From Symbiodinium natans (Eukaryota > Sar > Dinophyceae > Suessiales > Symbiodiniaceae): 64,000 nucleotides of DNA. The position numbers were made by a program, and so were the translations under genes. Every line of letters starts with the position of its first letter. The stretch's first letter is position 1. Location of the stretch: contig CAJNDS010002494.1 in assembly GCA_905221605.1 (NCBI GenBank), forward strand, positions 309,501 to 373,500. Direction: 5' to 3'. This document shows, piece by piece, positions 22,443 through 31,497 of the stretch. The notes beneath the pieces were generated by a model. That model did no database searches and was not told where the DNA came from. It saw only the letters and a list, made by a program, of their open reading frames with translations.

Positions 22443-22612
22443 GTGCTATATATTTATATATACACACACCTATTTTCTCTATGTGTATTTGTATTTTTTA
22501 TTTATATTTCTGTTTATATGTCTATTTATGTTTTCTATTTATATTCATATTTCATATCTTTGTTTATATATTTATATTTATACTTATATTTATATTTATA
22601 TTTGTGGAATCA
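22443..22612. repeat. TATTTATA-rich microsatellite region
   Basis: Dense TATTTATA/TTTATATT repeats. Any frame through it is Tyr/Leu/Phe artefact. Confidence 0.8.
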
Positions 22613-22774
22613 TCTTAACTTTTCTTACAACATAACAGGAATGAACAGTGGCAAAAATTGAGTTTAAGTCTCATTTAGCAGGCAGACCAAGCGACCCGCA
22701 GAGCTGTTTTCCCGAATGCTTAGCAGAAGGGTTCTCGTTTTGAGGTTGGGGGTCTGGGGGTCAGGGAGTTGACG

Positions 22775-23105
22775 CGAAATCCGTCCGCAAGCGTTGGCAA
22801 GCGTCTGCGAGCGTCCGCGAGAGTCGGATTCCGTCCGGACACTGGGGAACAATGGTCGTTTTTTGGTACCGAAATGTCTGCCCACAGTTACAGGGATGTC
22901 GGGGGTCGCTCCACACGATCGAGGCGTGTCCTGGCGAGTCTTTGAGGGCGGCAAGCTAAGGGGGAACTCCACGCGAGGCGTGTCCTCACGAGCTTTTGAG
23001 GGCAGCAAGCTAAGGAGAGCTGCACAAGAGTCGTGTTCTGGCGAGTCTCTTCTTGTTCTGGCGAGTCTCTTCTGGCGGCAAGCTATGCAAGCGTCCGCAA
23101 CCATT
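22775..23105 (+). repeat. GC-rich tandem repeats upstream of the RT relic
   Basis: GTCCGCAAGCGTTGGCAAG/GTCTGCGAGC repeats (22780-22835) are followed by about 60-bp units based on GAGGCGTGTCCTGGCGAG, TTTGAGGGCGGCAAGCTAAG (22920-23015, then partial copies to 23085). They could be the 5-prime region of the retroelement. Confidence 0.65.
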
Positions 23106-23269
23106 CGCGAGTGTCGCACTCCCCCGACCCCTCCGGCCCGCCCCGCCGACCCCTCGCCCTCCTGACCCTGAGCCCTTGTTGCTCTGGTCGACGTTCACAG
23201 CGCAGAAGCAGAAGCAGACTGCCGTCGGGTCCGAAGGCGTAGAAGGCTGTGTCAAGCTGACAAGTCGTG

Positions 23270-23700
23270 GTGCAGAACAAACCCAGGCCAACAATGGCAA
23301 GGTTTTGACGCAGCAGTCCAGCCAGTTTTGCAGTCAGCGAGTACACAAACTATCCAACACCCTACACCTGACCCCCAAGGCTTATTGGCTCAAGACTACA
23401 TGCTGGCGTTCGACCATGTTACCCCGGCACGCAGCCATGACGAAGGGCGTGACGCGTTTGGGGACTGCCTACACCGCATTGGCGTCGACTTTGCTGGACC
23501 AAACCTACCAGAAGCGAGTTTTGCGGTGGAGCACTGTAGCAGCACGTACCCAAGGTTTTGGAAACGGATATCGCCAAGGCGACGCGATGTCCCCCCTGAC
23601 GGTGAACATATTCAGTTTGTGGGAATCAACTTCATTGAGGCCCACTGTGCAGCCGAGCCGGGGTAACGGCTCCGCTCGTGACCTCGTCTTCGGCAAAGCA
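23270..23700 (+). pseudogene. Decayed reverse transcriptase of a non-LTR-like element
   Basis: Three reading frames carry consecutive RT pieces. About 23385-23432 reads AQDYMLAFDHVTPA (motif A-like, as in xxDxxxAFDHV), and about 23430-23625 reads RLGTAYTALASTLL, then GNGYRQGDAMSPLTVNIFS (the QGDxxSP motif of RT block 4/B). About 23625-23670 continues in the first frame with NFIEAHCA. At least two frameshifts separate them. The YxDD box is not found, so it is inactive. Assignment to a LINE-type RT rests on these motifs only. Confidence 0.6.
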
Positions 23701-23829
23701 GAGACGGGCATGGCAGGGCGGCGACGCGAGGGGGGAGAGAGAGGCGTGAGAGAAGTGACCGATCGGGTCGCCCAGGCTCAAATTTCCCCTTATGACCTTA
23801 GGGTTCATTGTTTTCATTTTTGAGAGAAT

Positions 23830-24623
23830 GCAGCGTTAGGAGCGTGTGTGTGCATTCATGTGTATGAGTGGAATGAAACCACAGAGTCGACAACCATGCA
23901 ACACCAGATCCACAATGGATTCTGTTTATGGATCTCGGCTGTTTCAATTCTACATACAGCAAGCAAGAACTTATGACTTCATTCATCGAAAGATAAGAAA
24001 GCATCGCGAATTCCGGTGTTCTCTGCGCTGGGACTTTAGGTGAAAATAAATAGTGGTGCACAAATGCCAGCCCAAAAACATGGATATGGATCATGGAAAG
24101 GCCCCCCGCCCCCCCCCAGGAACCCGCCCGCGGGTATCCGCCCCCCTGGCCCTCCAAACCCCAAACCTCTCCCTAACCTTAAACCAAACTTAAACCTCAC
24201 ACCCTTAACCTAAACCGTACAGTAAACCTTCAACCCCAAACGCCAACCCCCCATTCAAACGCACAGGCAGGGGGGGGGGGTAAACTTTAAACCCTAAACT
24301 GACGCAAGCCCGAAAACCTAAACCTTAAAGCTGAAACCCTAAACCCTAACCCCCTACCACACCCACACTAGTCGGGCAAAAAAAAACCACACCCACACCA
24401 CAGGAGGGGGCGCAGGGGTAGTACAGGCGGCCGGTCTCTTAAACCTTCAACCCCAAATCCTAACCCCAACCCCCCAATCACACCACGGCCTAAAACTGAG
24501 ACCCTAAACCCCGAACCCTGAACCCTAAACCTTAACCCCCCAACCACACCCACACCACAGGGGGGTGCGTGGGGGTAGGCCCTAAACCTTAAGCCTTTAA
24601 CCCCCCCAACCACCCACACCACA

Positions 24624-24674
<51 letters not shown>

Positions 24675-25630
24675 GGGGGGGGGGGGGCGGCGAGACCATA
24701 TATTCATATTTTTTATATTTATATCTATATTCATATTCATATTCACATTGTATTTATATATGTATATAGAAAAATACATACATTCGTTGTTTATTTCCAT
24801 GGGCCCTGAACACTAAACCTTAAATCCTAAACATATCCGTATATAGATAGAAAACAGGTTTTTCTTTCTGTCCATATGTAAATAGATACATACTTCACAG
24901 GCCCTTCTTCAAGCAGGGCCTGGGTTGGGCCAGCCGCCCCCCGAAGTGGTGGGCCTTGCCCTTCGTCAGGCCTGCTTTGTCGTAGAAACCGGAGACCTTA
25001 TGGTTCAGGGCCAAGGGGGTTTAGAGTGATTTTCAGGACTTAGGGAGGCAGGGTTCCGGGCTTACGGGAGAAAGGGTTTCTGAAGGGTTTAGGCAGAGGG
25101 CTTATGGTTACAAAAAATGTTCAAAGAACAGCATCATCTTTACCGCCCCTTCGGTCTGGTTTCCGAGTCGACGTGTGTAAGTACTGCTCTTGCCGCATTC
25201 GGCCATTCGGCCTTGAATTGTCCAAGTGCACTGCTGGTGCTGGGAGCCTTGACCTGACAGAACTGTCCTTCCAGAATTGAAACGTGAATCTTTGCTCCAG
25301 CTTGCTCATGATTGAGCCTGTCGAATCACAAAATCAAGAAATTTGTGTGTTAGCGCACCTGACTTCGCCCCCCACGAAAATCTGAAATTAGGGGTTTTCT
25401 GTTAGAGCAATATGACTCAGATAAAAACCTTCGTCATTTGCTTGTTGTCATTGGGCAAAAGACACATCGTGCATCATCATTTTCAGTCACAGCGCAAAAA
25501 CGTAAAGAACAAAGACCCAAGGCCCCTTAAACCCTACAGAACCTACATCCTCGCATGACGTTGGTTGAGCAAGTAGCTTCGAGTTGAACCGAGGGACCGA
25601 ATCCTTGCCTGCCTTGTGCGAGTGTGTGAG
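23830..25630. other. No gene; diverged telomeric sequence and homopolymers
   Basis: 24150-24600 is a diverged mixture of CCCTAAA-like and CCACACCCACACCACAGG repeats. 24840-25600 contains non-repetitive sequence with no supportable frame. Confidence 0.45.
24625..24687. repeat. Long poly-G run
   Basis: About 60 nearly pure G with single T and C interruptions. A strong quadruplex former on this strand and prone to assembly length error. Confidence 0.9.
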
Positions 25631-25637
25631 CCGAAGT

Positions 25638-25758
25638 TGTACTTAGAGATTCAGGCTACTTCTATCCCCATTTGTAGCTGTGCTCATCACCCCCTTATGT
25701 AGGTTGTAGTATAAGTAGACTTCTAATTGGGGGCGATAAATACCCATGAATCTCCAAG
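25638..25758. mobile_element. CTTAGAGATTC-type TIR element
   Basis: Left CTTAGAGATTCAGG pairs with right CATGAATCTCCAAG, with inner CCCC blocks. It has the same CTT...AAG terminal form as the introner families. No coding exon is recognised beside it. Confidence 0.6.
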
Positions 25759-26701
25759 CAGAACCCAAGAATGCATCTGGGAGCCATCTCTGCCAGGCGG
25801 GCGTGTCGGTCGATGAGGACGCTCCTCTGAAGAGCCGGCAGGTTTGCGTAGAGTGCTTTGGCTAGAGGGCAAAAAACCTAAAGTATTGTATGGACCTTGT
25901 TATCTTGTGGCTACTATAGGATCCATAGGCGAGGTGATGGGTTGGGGGAAGCCAAGCACGACTTTACATGCGGACTCTTCCCACGCCTTGCAATTACAGC
26001 TCCGTCTCTGGCGAGTAGTGTAGGGCTATAGGGCGTAGCGAAACCCTAAGCCCTAAACCCTGCAAAAGATGTTTCGGCATCGTATGGTTTCAGTAGTCCT
26101 CGGCGATTTTGCTGCATGGTCACCATGATCTCTTGCCAGCAGCTCTGTTGGTCCTGCCCGAAGAACAAATAGCCAATCAGCCTTGCCTGGATGCCCTAAA
26201 TGCATCTCAAACCCTGACAAAACTTACTGGCTAGGTATATATCCATATATATCGATATATATCTATCTATCTATGACATATATCTATATATATATATATA
26301 ACCTTTTTAGGGCTGGGGTATTCAGCCCCTAAGAAAAAAACGCCGGACCTCACAGAAGACCTCGAGCGGTGCACCCTACCACTCCGCTAGGAAGCTGACC
26401 GACAAAAAGCGCACTTTAGCAAAGCCCCAAAGCCCTAAACCCTAAACCCTAAACTTAAACCCTAAACCTTCCACCCCAAACACTAAGCCCCTCACCTGGG
26501 AGCCACCTAGGGCCTTAGTAGCCGTGAAAGTATCCAAGAGATACCTGACTTTTTGTGGACCTCACAAGAGCCCCGTCTTACAATCCCTATTATAGGACTT
26601 TAAGAACATCCCGATATTTGCATAAGTACCCCCAGAGAATTTGAAGTAGCTAGTAGCATGTAGCAAATAGTCGTCTTCTAAGACCCTGCAGCTCCGGCAA
26701 T

Positions 26702-27525
26702 ATGTCGGAAATCCTCTTCGCATGGCAAGTGTGGGACAGCGTCATCCCGGATCAGCGAGGGGCTGCGTCCACTGCACTTTTCGAGCACGGGGGCGGCAGC
26801 ACCCGTGAACAGGCCCGTGCCGTGCGGGAGGACACCCTCCACTATGTCGAGCATGTCCACGCTCAGGCAGCCCATCAGCGAGAGCAGGTCTTCGAGTGGT
26901 GGGAGGCTTTCCGGTCTTTGTGGTGGTGCTGCGCCAAGCCCGAAGTCATCGAGCCGGAGAGGCCTTGCAACAGGTTTCGTTCATTTCAACCAGCTTTTCA
27001 ACCGTTTTGCTGGATTGCTTCAGATGCTGGCTCCAATGCTACGCCAAAGCCTCGCTGCAAGTTCACATCATGCAATCCAGCGTCGGTCCAGCGTGCCAGC
27101 TTCTTTGGGCCCATTTGATGTTCACTTTCGTGGGCGCTGGAATACCGCCGTGTGTTTGCTTCCCGGTCGCCTCAGAAAGAGCAAGGAGAAGCAGTCGTTC
27201 ATCTCCGACCACCTCAGCCGACTGGGTGTCCAGCCAGCGACAGACTTGGAGACGCGGCCTTATGTCAGTTTCAATCAGTTTCAACGTTGTCATCTCCGTG
27301 CGCTGGAGCCCTCCGCCAGATGTTCAAAATCTTGCGCCGCACGAGCCCACTGAGGTTCTGGAAACCTGGCGATTCCTCCAGCGTGACAATCCGGAAGATG
27401 AGCAGTGGGCTCTGTGCCTGGAGCGCCAGTCGCAAGCTCGCTTCCCTTCCTCATTAACGCCAATTTCTGCTTTGCAGACCCCACCACTCCCGGGCGACTG
27501 GACCTGGCAGCATGTTCGGGTCTGA
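26702..27525 (+). CDS. Open coding-like stretch, unknown function
   Basis: Long stop-free stretches overlap on the + strand: one frame to 27118, one to 27353, one to 27525. Coding-like parts include SEILFAWQVWDSVIPDQRG (26703-26760), SFISDHLSRLGVQPATD near 27196 and EVLETWRFLQRDNPEDEQW near 27353-27405. Changes of best frame suggest introns or frameshifts. The region is free of telomeric blocks and elements, which is unusual here. No domain is recognised. It could be a retroelement or an old gene. Confidence 0.35.
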
Positions 27526-27755
27526 CTGGAACAGCATGCTCCTCCACAACATCGTCGAGTCTTTGATTTGCGCAGTGGTAACAGAGCAAGCTGACGCCAT
27601 CCAAGCGGTACGGAGCCAATGCCCGAGCACAGAAGCTGCATACCGGGCCGCTACGGAAGGGAGTTGTGCTTTGATGCCGCACAAAAAGAGAATTTGATTT
27701 GAATACATATTCATCTTTATAAGGGCAGTATAGGGACTCAGATTCTGATTTTGCT

Positions 27756-27763
27756 CTTTTTTT

Positions 27764-27795
<32 letters not shown>

Positions 27796-27803
27796 CTTAA
27801 GCA
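27756..27803. mobile_element. Right end of a GCTTAAGAACC element
   Basis: T17 and G21 runs followed by GGGTTCTTAAGCAAAGTAGT, matching the right end of the elements at 5390-5502 and 62880-63012. The left end is not clear. Confidence 0.5.
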
Positions 27804-27953
27804 AAGTAGTCAAGTACTCCCTGCAGCGGACGCGAGTACTGGGCGGGCAGCAGCAACAAAACCCCTCACCCCAAACCCCAAACCATAAGCCCTAAACCCT
27901 AGACCCTATAGACCCTAAACCCTAAACCCTAAACCTAAAGCCTCCCAACCCTG

Positions 27954-28065
27954 GAGGATGTGGTGACCCGCGCTCTACGAGCCGCCGGGGACAAGAACCC
28001 CTCAGTGCGATCTGTCCGTACCGCCCTGGCCGCCGCGCGCCTTGGGCTTCAGGGCGTTGCCCTGG
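27954..28065 (+). CDS. Exon island, weak relative of the PDAG exons
   Basis: Open stretch reading LEDVVTRALRAAGDKNPS, then VRSVRTALAAARLGLQG, bounded by CCCTAAA blocks upstream and TTTAGGG downstream. The VVxxxLxxAGxxxP pattern resembles 13770-13852 and 18297-18376. Function unknown. Confidence 0.4.
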
Positions 28066-28145
28066 CTCTTGGGTTTCTTGGTTTAGGGTTATAGGGTTTA
28101 GGGTTTAGGGTTTGTTGCAGGGTTTCAGGGTTCAGGGCTTAGGGT

Positions 28146-28213
28146 TTGTCAGGTAAAATGTCAAAGAGAACCACAACTCAATGTGTGGTTCTCTTTGACA
28201 TTTTACCTGACAA
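28146..28213. repeat. Perfect 30-bp inverted repeat with 8-nt loop
   Basis: Left arm 28146-28175 begins TTGTCAGGTAAAATG; right arm 28184-28213 is its exact reverse complement; the loop is ACTCAATG. A transcript would form a perfect 30-bp hairpin. It is flanked by TTTAGGG-like sequence on both sides. Confidence 0.95.
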
Positions 28214-28219
28214 GCAAGT

Positions 28220-29980
28220 TGAGAGTATTCGGACTATTCTTTGAGGGTGAACACGAGTTTCGCCTCTTCAGTAAAATTGGTGATGCCCGGCGTCAGACCT
28301 GGATGCAAAAGGGCTTAGGGTTTAGGGCTTAGGGTTTGGGATGTTTCTGGGTTTCTAGGTAGTTCTTTAAGTTAGGGTGTCCCCTTCGGTTGCTTGCGGT
28401 TTCCCGGCAGTATCTTCAGGCCTGGTTGCAGAAAAGAACAGAAAAGAAAAGAAATAACGAAATAAATACAGAAAGCAAGAAAGAAAGAAAGAAAGAGGAG
28501 ATTAATATATACATATATATATATATACAGGTACGATCAGACGCCCGTCCCCCCACCCCCCATTGGTATGGCACCCCTCATCCCCCTCCCTCTGTGGTGC
28601 GGTTGTGGTTATTGTTAGGAGGTCTTAGCTCAGTGTTTTCTTTAGAGTTCCCCTTAGAGTTCCTGAGATCCACAAAGGTTTAGTTTAGACTTGCAGGGCT
28701 TCAAAGGGTTTTTAGCAGGGTTCAGCCAAGCATTGCCTGCCTGGTAGCTACACCATACGCGGTCGCCTGCATACTCCCCAACTGCAGTGCGCGATCAGTA
28801 GAGGGTTCTTAAGGGAGAGGGGGTTCATGGCTACCGCGGGAAGCCTCGGAAGCCTTAGGGAGTAGTGGGGAGTATTTAGGGAACCTCGGGCAACATTCCC
28901 CCCTTGCCCCTCCCTTAAGAACCTTATGAAACTAAGAGTGCTGCGCCTCGGTGGCACTGTCGTACGTAGACCGACTTAAGGGCGTGCTTTAGAACCATGC
29001 TAAGCCATTGTGGGCCAGCAACCCTACACAGCTAAATCACCAGTCTTTCAGCCAAGGCAGGATGACGAGTGACGCAGGCATCCGTTGTTCCTGGGATAGC
29101 TCCCCACAGCAAGATAGCGTCGCTCCGCCGCCGCAATCGGTTGAGATTCGCTTCTCCTGCTCAGGGCGCAAACGGACTTGCTGACAGTTCGCCAGCATGG
29201 AGAAAGGAAGTCCCCGAAAGAGCGTTGGTGTGGCAAGTGCTTTCACGTCAGTTCGAGCTCACGCGTTGCAAACTTCGATGTCACCGCTCAAGGAAGCTAC
29301 TCGCAGACTCGTGCCCCAAGTGCCCTCCAAAACACCTGCACAGAGCTTGGAAGGTCCTCTCGACTCTCAGCCCAAACCCTGAACCCTAAACCCTAAACCC
29401 TAAAGAGAAAAACCCTAAACCCTAAACCCTAAGCCCTAAGCCCTAAGCCCTAAGCCCGAAGCCCGAAGCCCTCCCTCCCTCCCTCCACAACCCTATAGGT
29501 CTCCAAACCCTGAATAGGTGCATGAATCTCTGAGCCCCTAGCCCAGCACTCGCCCACCCCTAACACACCAATGCACTGGCATTTCTAAACCCTATAGACA
29601 CTAAGCCCTAAATATAAGCCTAAACCCTAAACCCTAAACCCTAAACCCTTTAAGCACCCTAAATGCTCTGGCTCGGACTTCTCCCGGGCTTGGTGGCCGG
29701 CATCGCTCCTTCGGCAGTTCCCTTCTTGGGACCTTCAGGCCCCTGAAGTGAGGGGGGGGGGGGGGGGGCGATCTTTGGATCTTAGTGTTGAGTTGAGGGT
29801 TTAGGGTTTCGGGTTTAGGGTTTAGGGTTTAGGGTTTAGGGTAAGTTTAGGGTTTAGGGTTTAGGAGAGCTTCTTATTGTGCTCTACAAACTAGGTAGGC
29901 CTTTTCGGAGCTACATGTGCGTTGTCACACAAACTTACCCTGAATGTGTGTAGGTGTGTCTCTGCGCCTGCATGTGCCAA
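28220..29980. other. No firm gene
   Basis: Contains TA-rich and AAAG microsatellites (28430-28530), an inverted pair near 28808-28925 (GGTTCTTAAGGGAG against CTCCCTTAAGAACC), CCCTAAA/CCCTAAG blocks (29385-29470) and a C/T tandem at 29471-29485. The open stretch 29178-29390 has no recognised similarity. Confidence 0.45.
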
Positions 29981-29985
29981 GGAAA

Positions 29986-30321
29986 GGAGGGACCCTTACG
30001 AGGGACCAGAGGAGTTATTTAGGGGATATTTGGGTTTAGGGTTTAGGGTTTAGGGTTTAGGGTTTAGGGTTTAGGGTTTAGGGTTTAGGACTTGTATAGT
30101 CCCAGGGACCCATACTTTTGGGAACTAGCTATCACACCTACTTCTGAGGGCGGCGCCAGAACCGAACAAACACACGACGCTCCCACAGGAGGAGCAAACA
30201 AGCCAATGCTACTTATGAGGGCATTAGGGGTGCAAGGCAAAACGAGGTGTGGGAGAAAAAACCTTGCTACTTAGAAATATAGGGACGATAAACTGTAGAA
30301 GGGTCCCTCCTTATACCCCTT
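29986..30321. mobile_element. GGAGGGACCC-type TIR element around a telomeric array
   Basis: Left AGGAGGGACCCTTACGAGGG pairs with right GAAGGGTCCCTCCTT. A TTTAGGG array of about 58 bp (30031-30089) lies inside, plus about 200 bp unlike the copy at 8961-9165. It may be a composite of two elements. Confidence 0.55.
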
Positions 30322-30927
30322 AAACGTGGGCTTCGAGCCGTCGGCTCCAGGGGCTTATGACTTTGCGGGTTTGGCTTCCGAGTTGGCGAGCAAACCCCAA
30401 TCCCAGCAAACCCTAAACCGACTTACAATGCCAGTGTGCTCGTGGGCGTCGTGGGCGCGCAGGTTTTGTAGGGCAGGCTCTGTTTTGTTGCCTGTTTGCA
30501 CAGCTGGGGCGAGTCTACGCCGCAGGGATTTCCACTTTCTTGGGTTTGGACTCTTTGCGCAGCAAAGTTCTCAGATAACCAACCTGAGCCTTAACGGCAG
30601 CAGATAAAACGTAGTAAGTAAGTAGAGAACCCGAACCCTTTGCAACATGCTAAGTGATGGGCTTACAGCTTTCACCTTGCGTAGCCCGAGTCCTGCACCC
30701 TTTGTGAATGTTTGCAGAACTAGTCGCAGACGAGCTGAACAATATGGTTGGGCATATCGCCCGACTCCTGCACAGTCATATCCTGGATCGGGGGCCTTTA
30801 GAAAAGATGGGGAACTCCCCTCGAACTGTACGACTCTGGGAGACACCCTAAACCCTAAACCATGAAGATTTCTCCCCAGCATGTGTCCTGCAGTGTGTGC
30901 GACTGTAGGCGGGTGGCCAAAAAAAAA

Positions 30928-31000
30928 CCCTAAACCCTAAACCCTAAACCCTAAACCCTAAACCCTAAACCCTAAACCCTAAACCCTAAACCCTAAACCG
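30928..31000 (-). repeat. Telomeric array, CCCTAAA orientation
   Basis: About ten exact CCCTAAA units directly after GGGTGGCCAAAAAAAAA, a copy of the recurrent tag. Confidence 0.95.
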
Positions 31001-31120
31001 TGGCGGTCGCTCCTGCTATGATAGTGTTGGGCATTGGGGCCTCTTGACATGGTGCCCTGCCCACCGGCCGGTCTCCAAATCCTGTCTCAACCCATGAAAC
31101 CCCAAACCCTGCACTGTACA

Positions 31121-31208
31121 GGGTTTAGGGTTTAGGGTTTAGGGTTTAGGGTTTAGGGTTTAGGGTTTAGGGTTTAGGGTTTAGGGTTTAGGGTTTAGGG
31201 TTTAGGGC
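31121..31208 (+). repeat. Telomeric array, TTTAGGG orientation
   Basis: About 12 exact TTTAGGG units. With 30928-31000 it forms an inverted pair about 120 bp apart, about 300 bp upstream of the TIR receptor start. Confidence 0.95.
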
Positions 31209-31497
31209 CTAAACCTCACCCCTAAGACCGTGAGAGTCGAAACCCTCTAGACCCTATAAGCCTAAACTCATGACCCCTAAGCCCTATAGACCCTGCAAGC
31301 CTAAACCCTAGACCCGTGCTTGTCAGCTTCCTCCTCGCCTCATGCCGGACGGTTCGGCCCCAGGCGCAGCAAATAAGTAGCACATGCTATCATTGCGGTC
31401 TTCGAAAGATGCCTAGAATGACATGCAACCGTGGTCGGACGGGCTTTTGGGTTTTAGGGCTTTTCAGGGTTTGGACGGGCTTTCCGTGCAAACGAGG

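Noticed and set aside
23386-23396. TTGGCTCAAG resembling the 3-prime end of the dinoflagellate spliced leader
   Set aside because: Only the last 10 bases match well, and it lies inside the RT relic, where it encodes part of the LAQDY region. No full spliced-leader relic is seen in the window.
26345-26403. tRNA-like sequence on the - strand (TAGCGGAGTGGTAGGGTG resembles an A box)
   Set aside because: No B box, no acceptor stem and no plausible anticodon arm.
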